Positions 33,616-47,000 of a stretch of 64,000 bases of DNA are shown piece by piece (position 1 is the first letter of the stretch; each line of letters starts with the position of its first letter). Under the pieces are notes generated by a model. That model had not been told where the DNA came from. It saw nothing but the letters and a program-made list of their open reading frames with translations, and ran no database searches. Both the position numbers and the translations under genes were made by a program. This DNA is from Cladopsammia gracilis. Lineage: Eukaryota > Cnidaria > Anthozoa > Scleractinia > Dendrophylliidae. The stretch is taken from positions 807,501 through 871,500 of the forward strand of contig JAJGOT010000220.1 of NCBI GenBank assembly GCA_022457155.1, given 5' to 3'.

Positions 33616-36600
33616 ATGGCGTTGTTGTCGTTGCTTTTTCTTCTACTGGCTGTTAACTCCGCTTCATCAGCCCGGATTGCTGGTTATCTTTCCATTGGTG
33701 GATCAGGATACATACACATGAGGCACACAATGGAAGAATTGGCCTCTCGCGGCCACGAGGTAAAGTAAATTCGTCACAAATAATTCAAATTACATTTAAG
33801 CTTATACTCTCTATGTAATAAGCTGAGTTCAAGGTAGAAATGCGTTCTAGATCTTTAACTTGCCAAGGGAACACACATTGAGTGTCAGAAATGGAATTCT
33901 GCGACTTTTCCAGACATTTAATTATCACGATTTGCAGTTTTATCATAAAGAACCCTCAGAAATTGTTAGATTTTGTTTGCGAGATCGTGACGTGCTGCAT
34001 GCAAACGACCGCCGTTGTGTGCATTTCATTAAACCTTCTAAATTAAAATTCTGCATGCAAGGTGAGGTGTACAGAAACTTTGCCTATTGATGAATGTGAA
34101 ACGTTAAGATTTTGCATTACAAGCCATACATTACTAAGGTTATTTGTTTCTAAATGTAGTCCCCTTATAAAATGATATCGGGTTTGTATTATGAGCGACG
34201 ATCATCAACAATTAGAGAGTCCAAACCGTCAGAAATATAAGTAAAGTTATAAATGAAACAACAACACTGACTTATAATCGAACATCGAGGTGACTGTCCC
34301 GGAATCGCGATCGTTTAGGGCAAAACATCATCGCGCTCCAAGTACGTAACGAAACCACTGGATAGTGTTTTTCGCGTGCCCTGATTGGTTTCTCAAGCTT
34401 GGGATAAAATAAACATAGGCACGCATTGCGTGCATGAGCTATTTTGAAAATTCCTTAAATGATATGAAATGGTGAAAGCAACAAAACAGTGGAAGAAAAC
34501 TAGCACAAATAACCGCCTGCAGATATACGTTTTTCAAATCCTCCGGCCTGCCCCCTACCCCACAAAAAATACCGAGATCACGAACTGCGTCCCGTTTCTC
34601 GAACGTCCCGATAACGTTTCGGGCCCGGAAAGCTATCTTATGTGCGCAATGTATTCATTAAAGATTACAATTTTGTTGATTTTGAAAGCTAAGCAATAAA
34701 ATTCTTAATTGACAAAACAAGTCGAGCTGGTTTGAGGGCTAAAAATGCATCACCATTTTATAGATTCTGATTTGAATATGAGTTGCGGGCCCGAAAAGTT
34801 GTCGGGACTTTCGAGAAACGGGCCCTCTGGGACCAAAACTCTATTTAGGTGGAAAAATGCAAAGTTTGCTTTCGTATTCTAGCATAAAGGGTTAGGGTAT
34901 GAAAATAGATGGGAAGTTTTGGCTAGCTTTTTAACGGGATCTTCGGAGTTATTTTATGACAAAACAACGGCCCCAGTGAAATGAGCAACTTGTCTCTGTA
35001 ATCAACCAGAAAAGTCCTGCACAGAAATTTGATGCATCCAAATTGAAGGATTATTATTTTCTGAAAATTCTAGTCTTTTTTTAAAAAGTTGCTTTTATTA
35101 TTCACAAAAGAAACGTGGAAATGGTTCCCTTTGGCCTGGAAGACGCAAACTAATTAAATTAAGTTGTTTTTAACTCCAAACCACAAGCTAATTAAATTAG
35201 TGACAAAAATTCTTTGAATCACCTGTTTCTGTAATGTCAACCAGAAAAGTCTTTAACAGAAACTAAACGCATGTAAAATGAATATTGGTAGTCTCCTTGT
35301 AAATTGCAACTAATAGTATTCAAACAACTGTTTTTATTCTCCACAAAAAAGTCGTGCAAATAGAAACAGAAACTAATTAGATTAAATTGTTTTCAACTCA
35401 AAACCACAACCTTGAGGTTAACATTTGGAACCAAACATCTTTTCCCGTAATGTCGACCAGAAAAATCTTAAATCAGAAACTTAGCGCATCCAAAATGAAT
35501 TTTGCAACTAATAGTTTTTTTGAACAGGCGTTTTTTAACGCACCATAAGAATTAATGTTTTCTTGAAAACATGTTGAATTCCATCACGTACCAGTTTCTA
35601 TAAGCACAAAGTTCAACATTTGCACGTGCACACAACGTGACTCCTCATACAAAATACAGTCGCTACTCGCTTGTAGTAATCGCTTGGGGCATACAATTAA
35701 TAACCTACACATCTGCTCACATTAATTCACAGAAAGATAAACGTTTTAAATACTGTAAATTGTATATTAATTGCATTAAGTTTTCTCTGTTGAACTCCAT
35801 GCATCCCGGACAAGTTTCTATAAGGACAAAGTTCAACATTTTCACGGGCAGACAACGTGACTGACAAAAAAGATACAATTTCAATTAGTAATCGCTTGAA
35901 ACCCAGGTTTGAAACATACAATTCATGTTCCGCATCACATTATTTGAAATCCGCTTGCCGTTTTTGCAATAAAGTTATACTTTCTTATTTCAGTACAAGC
36001 TTACCTATAAACGTAACCGCAGTCCACATTTTTTGGACGTCTCATCCCTCGCAGACCATTAACTGTAATTGTACAATTCATGCATAGAGCACGTTTTAGG
36101 CAGTATTTCCGAATAAATGCCCTTGCCTATTGCCATGTTAGCAAGCCAGTCGGGATTACTGCACAATTCCCAACCAACAAATCTTCAAAACTTTACACTT
36201 TTAGTGTTTGAGGCAACAATCGCGAACATCCAAGATGGCTGATTTTCAATTCATGCCAAGTGCCCTTCTTTGACCTTCAATAATACCATTTTAGAAGCGA
36301 GAATTTGATTGGCTGACATAGTACACGGTGTACATACTTGAGACAATCTGATTGGTGTGACATAACCCAAGACATACACACATACATACATACAAACATA
36401 CTAACAAACAAACATCACAAACCAACCTTTGCGCCTGCTAATGAGCTAGTTTTTTCAAAATTGCAGCAACCTCGTCTCCAGGGTCTCTCTTCTACCCGTG
36501 ACTCGGAAGGACGGGAAAAAGAGAGAGGATGGGGAGGGGTCAAGCCCAAATCATACCGTCCAGAAGGATGTCGGACACTTTATTGAGACTTATATAACGG

Positions 36601-38022
36601 AGTAACTGGTTTGCTTTCAGTTGAGGTTAGGGGTATCAGTTTATATAGTTAAATTTAGAACTAAGCAACCCGAGAAGCTAGGTGGTACAGTGGTACGGTA
36701 GGCTATGTAAGCCTAAGCCTAGCTGAGGTCACATGTTCAATCCTGTGTGGGGATTTTAGTTTTTCTTTTTTACACTTGAAAATTTATTGAAAATAAAATT
36801 CTAGTGTCGACATTACGTTATGTAAGTCTCAATAAGGTGCCCGACGTCCTTCTGGACGGTATGATTTAGGCACAACCATGGGGAGGGGCATTCTCGTCCC
36901 CAGAGCCTTCGTTTCGTTTGGTCAGCGGAAAAAACGAAGGGCTCTGGTAACAGTGCCTTCCGGATGTCGTAAAATCCACGACATCCGTTAGCGCATGCCT
37001 AATGCATTAATGTACTATCGTGTGTGCATTCTCGTCCCCAGAGCCCTCGTTTCGTTTGGTTGAGCTCTGGAGACGAGAATGTTGTGTGTATTTATGTGCT
37101 GCTGTTATTTAGAAGAAAGATTGTCTATGTATTTTGCCTACTGGTTTTAGAAATTCCGCGATAAGTCAACGATTTCTTTCGTTTGGGAGCTGTGTATTTA
37201 TCGTTTCGCCACTGAACGCTATCATATCCGACCAAATCTGGGACAGTAAAGTTTGTTGATGGACACGCTGTGGTCATTGATTAGGCTTATTTCATCGAAC
37301 AGTGGTAAGAAATTCATCGATCTAGAAATCCCATTGTACATCTAGAAATCCCATTGTACATCAATACACGATGAACAGCATTCCTTTGGACTCAGTATCT
37401 TACCACCCTTACTTAGGAATTGAATTGTCTTCAAATTTAAACTGGAACTATCACATCATTAACATTATAGGGAAGGCCAACCGTTCCCTTGGTTTCACTA
37501 GACGTAATTTGTCCTCCTGTCCCGAAAGCGTTAAAAGTCAAGCGTACGTCTCTCTTGTTCGTCCCTGTCTCGAATACGCCTCCAGCGTTTGGGACCCACA
37601 TACGCAAAAGCATATTCACGATATCGAAGGAGTTCAGCGGTGAGCTGCCAGATTCATAAAAAACTGCTATGTGCGGGAACCCGGAACAGTTACAAACCTT
37701 TTAAACGACCTCAACTGGCATTCTTTAGAACTGCGTCGAAAAATTGCACGGTTTACCAATATGTACAAAATAGTGAACGGTTATATCGTGGTTGATATTC
37801 CTGAGTACATTGTGCGCCCCACCCGTGTTACACGTTCTTTTCATCACAATCGTTTTATTAACATTGGTAGTCATAGCAACACTTATAAATACAACTTCCT
37901 TACAAGAACTCTGAAAGAATGGAACGTTTTACCCTCTTCCATCATTAACCAGCCGAGCGTGGCCGCTTTTAAAACGGCACTTTCTGATTATTTTTCTTCC
38001 AATCACTGAACTTGTACTTTTT

Positions 38023-38053
<31 letters not shown>

Positions 38054-41000
38054 TTTTTTTTTTTGTTCATATTTATATTCACAGTGATGGGAAACCTTTG
38101 TGAATTATAGTATTAGATTAGATTAAGAAATATCGAGGAATTTTTGTTTTTCGTTTCATGTTATTTTAATTGGGCTTCGAGCGACCTTCGTTTCCCTAGA
38201 TTTGTATTTCAAGTTGTTGCAATGAGCACTACCTAATAAAGAAAATATAATAACTTGCTTACGAGAGTGCTGATAGCGTTGTTGTTGTTATTTAAAATGG
38301 GTAATCTAGTGGTAATATTTCTTTTCACCCTTGGGCTTTCAGGATTTCTGCCTCTCCAAACAAAACTGGGTGACATTGGTCGTTGAATGCGTTGAAATTA
38401 AAACGTTGGTTTTGTTAATGTAGTCATAGGACTTCAACATTTGAAATTCAACCGGAAGTAAAACCTTATGCGAAGAGGCGTAATTTTTTTACCTTGTTGC
38501 GCATTCATTTTTAAACGGCCAATCAAAAAATTCAAATATTTGTCCGTTACCAGAGCTACACGAGACGCAATTTAAAAAAAAACCGTGGCGCTCTGGGGAC
38601 GAGAATGGGGGAGGGAAGGATCGATCAGGATTGGTTGGACAGTTCCAGTTTAATTTAGTGTAAATCCTTTATTAAGACCCCCCTCCCCTCCTCTCTGATA
38701 AGGCCCTTTTTTTTGGAGCAAGAAGTTCATTAGGTTCCCCATCTTTTAAGCCCCCCTCCTCCCACCTCTTCTTTCACAACCAAGACAATTGATTTGAAAT
38801 CATTATTAAGCATAACTTAAAAAAGTAAATTTGTAACGCCATTTTTTCGGCCGGTTCGTACGTCGTCTTCATCTTTAAATTTAAAGGCGTTCCAGTGAAT
38901 CAATGTCATCGGTAAGCAGGCACAGTGAATGTTTTAAAACAATCCATCGAGCCGTTTCTCAGATTTTTGCAAAAGCGATTAAAATCGAAAATTACCCAAA
39001 AATTGCACGTGAAGCGATGTTAGGAAAACGGGTAGTTCTCAAGATCGCAAAAGAGAAAGTAAACAAAACTTTCAAGGTTTACAAACATAACATCAAGCTA
39101 CATTTTGACACTATCATTAAGGAATTTCACAAAACCAGTGTTAATCTCTCGATCAATTTATTACCAGTACACAAATAGTAAGGTTTGAAATATTATTGCG
39201 ATTTATTTGGAATCAAACATACAGAATTTTTTTATTCTTGCAAAATATATATGCCATATACCATATTTTAAGATCTCTATGTGGGATTTTCAATGCGAAA
39301 TCTTAAACGCGCTAAATTTCTCTTTTACTGATTTCTAAGTTTCTTGTTTCTCGTCGTCATGGTAATATCGATTTTACCAGAAAATATATCTTGCCAAACT
39401 TCAATTCAAAACCAGTTAGTGATGAAAATTTCACGTTGATCTGACTTGGAGAAGATCGCTTTAAAAAAAAGCCGATTGAAAAATGTTGATATGGTCTCCA
39501 GAAAACTGTATCGAACCACCTTAAGCCCTCCTTTCTATGAGTATACCCATCCTCAAATGCACTGAAAATAACAACCACATTCCCAGCGCTTTTCCCTGTC
39601 AGCGTTTTTCCCCTCCGCTGTTTGACAGGGAAAAGCGCTGGGAACGAGGTTGTGAAAATAAATAAGAACGTAACCAGGGGGCTTAATAGAGGATTTATGG
39701 TATCTATCCCTAAAAAGATTTGTTTCCTGTATTCTTTGTCTTTTAGGTTGCAATTGTTGTTCCATCTTCGCTTAAAATCAAATCATCTGATAAAGTAGCA
39801 CACAAGATTTACCAAGTACCATACAAACCTGGTTTCATAGAGAATGAATTATTTAAGCTTGATTTAGAGGGACGCAAGTTTCAGTTCTTCTTGAAAATGA
39901 GTGAGATACTGTGTGAATTTTGTGAAAGTGCTTTGAAGAGCACAAAGGTTCTCGAGGATTTGAAAGGTTTTGACTTGTTTGTTTATGACAGCATGTCATA
40001 TTGTGGTGCACTGATTGCTGAGCGTTTTGATATTCCAACGGTGGAGACCTTACCTGCACCAGCAACTGTTCCATTTGGGTTCGTCCACATGATTCCCATG
40101 CCTGTCTCATATGTTCCGCAGCTTCTCACCGGATTTACGGATGAAATGACATTTGTGGAAAGGCTAATGAATTTGGTAGCATATCTGGGTGCTAAGGCCA
40201 GTATCAATCTTATACACTACAGAAAAATGAATGCATTGAAGGTTAAGTATAACATTAAACCTGAAAGAAGCATCCAGGAGGCTATTGCTGGTGCTGAAAT
40301 GGTTATTATTGGAGCTGATTTTGCAGTGGAGTATCCACAACCTCTTTTGCCAGGTATAAGATCTTTAACAAGGAGCACTAATGTATATTCAGTGTATATT
40401 CTTTGTAGAATTGTTTTGACAAATTCAGTCGTTTATAAGGTTGAAGTGTCCATTTGCCAGTGGCAACTAGGCACGTAGGAACAAATTTAGACGTGGGGGA
40501 GCTCTTGGTAAGATTGGGTGTGGGCAATCAGATGGACCTTTCATCTATTTCCCCTCATTTGCTGGGAAGTTGATCAGTGGTATGAAAAATTAAGTCAAGA
40601 ATAGGAATTGAAACTCGGACTCTCTCCTCCGCAGAGGCCTCCTAGTCACGCTCCACGCTTGGCAAAAAACGCTTCCCATCGTTCCCCGCGCTCCTATTTT
40701 ATATTTTACTGATAGGAGCCTCTGCGGAGGAGAGAGAAACTCGGAGGAGAAAAAAAATGTGACGTTGTAAGATATTGTTTTGGTTACCGTATATTTGACT
40801 GTAATGGTGACACAGTTCTAAAAATAGCAAGTCTGGTATAGGGTAGGGATTTTCGGTGTCTAGTCTAGTATAGGATTGCAAAATCAGCTGAACATGGTAT
40901 GGTTTACGGTAAGGGTTTCAGAGTCCCAGCGGCACATTCCCACCCAAAAATATACAGAGTACCTCCCCCCCCGGGGTAGATTCTCAGTGTAGTTGCAGAC

Positions 41001-44000
41001 CTTTACTTTGTAGCTGAAAATATTTCGGGAAAATGAAGACCGCAAAGAAATCTCTGTCAGGAAATCACGCAACAGATTAAACAGTACTATAAAGCTTTTC
41101 TTTTTGCTTTAACAAACGAATCTTGAATTTAGGTAAAACGAAAAAGGCCCAACAGTAGAAATAAAACGTAGTTTCGCCGGCTGCGATAAAAATGTACTTT
41201 ACATCGTTGTGTCGGTTATTTCGAGACTTTCAAGGTTTATTTACACATGCCGCGCATTCAAGTTCGATGAAACCGCGAGGCGCGATGAATGTATGTGCTT
41301 TTTGTTGCCTGAAATTTGCTTGATAAAAGCATCGAATCCAACAGAACAGTTTTTGCATTAAGTTTACACCGACTCTTTTAACCGAGGACCTTTTCATCGG
41401 CAACCGTAGCGTACACTATCAACGATCGTGTATCATTGGTCACGAAGCGGACAATTATTACATCAGGGCCATTAGACTCATTAGGAAAGTAGAATATTCA
41501 TGTCAAATTCCTACAGACTGTTAGTTGCTTTTCTGTGGCCATGAAACTCAAAAATGGAAAAAAATCCAACATTTGGGCTTGACTCGAGGTTGACTCGTGA
41601 CTCAAGGTTGACTCGGGCTCGCGGTCGGCTCGTGTAACGCTACAACTCGGATAATTTCTGTTTACAATTTGGATAAAAACATTTTGTTAGGAAAAAACAA
41701 TTTTCTGTTAGCAATCATGACCAGCTAACGTGTAGCAACTGTATACATGTAGGTAAACACATGACACATCAACATTACTGCTTCACATTTGTTATTGGAA
41801 CGGTGATCAGTATCTTAAATCTTCTCACAATATCAGTGTACGTGCAAGTACATAGATAATACAAATTGAGAACCTGATCACCTTCAACATGAGTTGTCTG
41901 TGGAAACTGAATACAGATTCACTGTAGTTATATGGCTATGTGAAGTGTATTGACAGGGAGTAATGATACCTCGAGTTGGACTTCGAGTTCGAGTTCGAGT
42001 TCGAGTTCGAGTTGGACTTCGAGTTGGACTTCGAGTTGGATTTCGAGTTGGGCTTCGAGTTGGACTTCGAGTTAGATTTCGAGTTAGTAGGAAAAAAATC
42101 GAGAAAAATTAAAAAAAAAAAAAACAGCTTTTAACTAGATTGTCACCAGTATTATAAAAGTGACAGGCCAAACGCGACTCCCGCTTGTCGCAAAATGTAT
42201 AGAGAAGCCTTTAGAAAAGTCTTCCCAAGAAGGTCTATGAGATATTTGTTCCCCTTAGATCATCAAAATAGAGATGTGACATGTGCTCGATATGTATTGT
42301 ATGACTCTGATCTTTGGGATATAAATCTCTTTAATGACAGGAGGTCAGTTTACATGCTGTGCATAGCCATTTATAGAATTATTGTTTATCTATGCCTTGT
42401 TTCTCTATGCCTTCGTTTCATGATCATTTAATGACGGCGCTCTACCCTCTGCCTGGAAGGATGCTAATATTACTGCCATCTTCAAAAAGGGGCATTCTGC
42501 TGACCCTAAGAATTACAGACCTGTGTCATTAACATCTCTTATCGCAGAGACCATGGAACACATTATCTGCAAGCAAATTTGTAGCCACCTTAGTGAAAAT
42601 TCAGTCATCTCTCAGCAGCAGCATGGCTTTCAAAGAGGACTTTCGTGCGAGACCCAATTAATTACGGTCATACATGAGTGGGCAAACATACTTAACATCC
42701 ACGGCCAGGTTGATGTGATCTTCCTTGATTTTGCGAAGGCCTTTGACACTGTGCCTCACGAAAGGCTCCTCCTTAAGGCCAAATTTTACGGCATATCCGG
42801 GAAGTTAAATAACTGGCTGCGGGCTTTTCTCACTGCTAGGAGACAACGCGTAGTGGTAAATGGTTCATCGTCCAAGTGGTCACCTGTACTATCCGGTGTC
42901 CCCCAGGGCACTGTTCTGGGGCCGATTTTGTTCCTTCTCTTTATTAACGATCTGCCCTCGGCTGTATCATCGAGTGTCAAGTTATTTGCGGATGACAGTG
43001 TGCTCTACCGCCATATTGAGTCTTCAGCTGACCACGATAAGCTTCAGCAGGACCTGTTCCAGCTTGAGGAGTGGGCGGCTATGTGGCAAATGAACTTTGC
43101 CCCTAGTAAATGCTACATCATGTCCATCACCCTTAAGAGACAGCCATCGTCATTCTCATATACTCTGTGTAACACTCCCGTGGAGGGAGTTACGTTTCAG
43201 AAATATTTAGGGGTTTATATTACCAACTCCCTCAATTGGACCAAGCAAGCCGTGGAGGTGAAAAAGAAAGCGAATAAGATTCTAGGCGTACTCCAAAGAA
43301 ACTTAGCGTCTTGTAGCGCTGTTGTCAAGGAACGGGCCTATTTGACCCTGGTCCGTCCAGTATGCGAGTACGGCTCTGTCGCCTGGAGTCCATATACACA
43401 AAAAGACATCAATTGTGTTGAATCTGTTCAGCGTCGGGCGGCGCGCATTGTTTGTAACGACTACCGTCGTACCAGCAGCGTTAATACAATGTTATCTAAC
43501 TTGGGGTGGCAAGATCTTGAGACACGAAGGAAGATCATTGATTTGACATTGTTTTTTAAGATCAAGACAGGAAATGTACGGATATCTTTCCCGGATGATC
43601 TTCGCGCGGTGGTCTGTCCCTACTTGACACGAGCTAGTGTACAGCACCCATTCCAATACCAACGTTATTCATCTAATGTTAACGCCCACAAGTTTTCTTT
43701 TTTTTGTAAGAACTGTTCCCGCTTGGAACGCTTTGTCTCCAGCTTTTGTATGTGCTGACTCTGTTGCTGCGTTTCATTCAAGTATTTGTAACAATTTCAC
43801 GTATTGACGATTTTTTTTTTCGCTGTCAATGTCATGAGCTTCCGTGTTCTGACCGCCCATTGCCGGATTAGCTTGCTAAAGGCAATTATGTTAATTAAAG
43901 TTAAAGTTAAAGTTTATGCTAGCTCTTGGCATATGTTGGGGCTTCTTTGGCTAATTCTTGTTGCAAGATTAGTAGTGATCGGCTGCAGTTTTTGTTGTTG

Positions 44001-47000
44001 TTATGAATATGCTTGGATCAGTAAATCTCTCAGCCCGTGATTTAGTGTCTAAGTCTGCGGTGTGCAAGACTTGTGAGAAAGTTGATCTTTATCACGGATG
44101 TAAGCGTCTAAGATCAAAGTCTGAAGCTGCCGTGTCTCTATTAGAATAATGACTTCTTGCAGTTTATGTTTTAGCTCCTTGTTTTATTCTGTTTTTGAGT
44201 AGTGTTTCTTGGAGCTTGAAGAACCTCCGTTGTTTCATCATTGCGTTAATGGATCCCGACATGGCTTGTACAGATATGGTGATCTGTTTTGAAAATCTCA
44301 CGGATGCTAGTGAATTCTTACGTTTCTCTTAAGCAGTTATAAGCAGTTACTCGCAGCACTTCACTTTCCAATGGAAACTACTAGTTTATCTTGTACAGGA
44401 TTTTACTGATCCAGATCCGCGCGGCCAAATTTCTTGCCTACCGGTAGGCAAGAAATTTGGCCGCGCGATACAAACGTCTGTGAAATTTGCCGACTTTGCG
44501 GAGCTATATCTCCATTATTTTAAAAGATATCGCTTTTAAACTCGGCCATTTTCCTAATTTTGAGATGCTTTTCCCAGCAGTGTCGATGGATTATTGCTAT
44601 TAGGCCCATATAAAATTTTGGAAAAACCGTGATAAGGTTTATTCTGAAAACGTCTTGCGATACATGTTTGTAACCACAAACAGGAAATTGTGTTACTTAC
44701 TCAAACTATCATCACCTGATCACCGGAGTGTCCGTGATAAAGAGGTTAAGTTTATATTAATTTGCTCTCTGGGACCGAATTTAGTGTCCGTTGTCCGTAT
44801 TAGAGAGGGTCCGTATTATAGAGGTTTTTTTAAAGAAAATATGTGAGAATTTTGTCGGGACACAGGAAACTGTTCGTAATAGAGAGGTATCCGTATTAGA
44901 GAGGTGTCCGTAAGGAGAGGTTCGACTGTCGATTTTTATCGATTATATTTTTCATATTTGTATTTTATTTTTTTTAACTCGAAGTCCAACTCGAAGTCCA
45001 ACTCGAAATCCAACTCGAAATCCAACTCGAAGTCCAACTCGAACTCGAACTCGAACTCGAACTCGATGTCCAACTCGACGTTTCGGGATTCCCGTATTGA
45101 CACCAGTAAGGAAAATGTACATCAACAAATTAATTTTGATTTCGAGATTTTTAAAGAGGCTAACTGGTCATGAAGGCCTAAGTTGTTCTCTTAACCTACG
45201 AATTCTCCATCCTGGTGTCTATACATTGCTTATGGTATTTGCAGAGAATCTGTTGCTTCATCTTGAATATTCATATTTTGTTATCAAATTTGTAATTCGC
45301 ATGACCTGTATCCAAAATATTATAGTATTGTTACTGCTGGGAGAATCTCATGCCACTTTCACCATCGAGTTATTTTTTGGACAACATCACTTTTCAGCAG
45401 CAGTAAACTCCCGTGACCTCAACCATTCAAGCGAATTTAAAGAATTGGTTACCAATTATTTGATATCCAGTATATAGAACAAAAACTGTAGCAGTATCTA
45501 AAGGGAACAGGTTAATTTGGGAGATAGCACTCACAATCTTCAAAAATGGAATTTAATTGTTTATCGAAATAAATAGAACACCACTGCATATTGTCCTGGA
45601 CCATGTCCATAACTGTTCTTAATACATTCACTTTCAGACTTCGGACCAGTTTTCCTTCTGACAAAAATTAATGAAGATAGGTGGGGGGGGGGGGGGGGGT
45701 GGGGGGGAGGGAGGAAGGGCCTGAGGATCATTTGGTACCCAGTCCCATAGCAGTTACAGTGACCCTCAGCTCAAAACCCAAAACTGACCAGTATCAGCTC
45801 CCATTTATTTTATTTTAGGAAGACAGGGCACATCCTTCCCCGAGCTTTGCGAGGTTCTGCGAGACACGTATTTCTAGTTTTAGTAAGACGAGAAGAACTC
45901 GGAAGGGTTCTGTCCAGGTAAGCACATGTACAGGACATATAGCTGTTAGCGAGTTATCGTGCAGTAATGTAATCTGAATCACAACTTGTGAAGGAGTAGT
46001 CGCAGTAGAACCTGGCACCAAAAATGTAATTTGATCCGGCAATTCGAAACTAAGCCCTCGTTTCATTTAAAATCAGTTCATGCCTAAAGATGTTCTTCAT
46101 GGGGTTTTTATCTGTCAGGGCAAGTCATGGTTGGACCCCTAAATTTAAGAGCTGATGTTAAACCTCTTCCCCCTGATTTGGAAGAATTTGTCAGCAATTC
46201 AGGAGGCCATGGTTTTATCATTGTTTGTTTTGGAACAAATGTGGTTTCTCTTCCACAAACAGTAGTGGACATGTTGGCTACAGCTTTTGGAAAACTAAAA
46301 CAACGAGTTGTTTGGAGACTTACAGGTAATATAGAACTACATTAAAATACTGCCTGTGAATATTTAAGTTGAATTTGACCCTGAAAACTGAGCTTGCATT
46401 TATGTCTTTGACTCCCTAGTGAAGATCTACTGAAGACCCTTGGGGTTCTTTGACGGTATCTGCAAACGATTTTATGTGGATCTTGTTGAGGATCCTCAAC
46501 AATCCCCTTTAATGAGAGAAGGGAATCAAAAACCTGCTGTTGCCATCAAATTGTTTTTAACTCCTCCTAAAACAAAAACGTTTCCGATGCGACAGCGTTT
46601 GAGACGACATTTTGAAAGGCGACTAATGCCGCCTTCCCAACAGATATTCCTCTCGGAACACCGTCCATTAGCTGCCGTGTTCAACATGTGAATCAACCCT
46701 TTGGTGTGACTGTCCTCTCTTGCAGGTTACATCCCTCCTTCCCTCGGTCCAAACATTAAAGTAATGGAGTGGTTACCTCAGAATGATCTATTGGCTCACA
46801 AGGACATCAGGGCTTTCGTCTCCCATGTGGGACACAATAGTCTCTACGAGTCTGCGTATCACAGTGTTCCTATAGTAGCGTTTCCATTGTTTGGGGACCA
46901 GCATTCGAATGCAAAGAAAGTAGTGCATATTGGTCTTGGTTTAGCTGTGCATCATCGAAGTACTAATGGACAACAAATGTTTGAAACGATCGAACGCGTT

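Larger units (their letters stand above)
41956..45093. mobile_element. 3138-bp fold-back (Mutator/Rehavkus-like) element with 9-bp target duplication
   Basis: GTATTGACA is present directly on both sides (41947-41955, 45094-45102), while the intact host repeat at 24.7 kb has the site once. Ends start GGGA on both strands and continue into arms of ~100 bp made of 6/12-bp units (TTGGACTTCGAG, TTCGAG). Inside are a long LINE reverse-transcriptase ORF (42422-43758), a 50-bp perfect palindrome and Tigger-like end words. A 9-bp duplication plus tandem-repeat inverted ends fits Mutator-type fold-back elements. No transposase is seen. Confidence 0.75.

Noticed and set aside
36672..36765. Functional tRNA gene
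   Set aside because: Acceptor and T stems do not pair properly and the nucleotide before the putative anticodon is not T; at most tRNA-derived.
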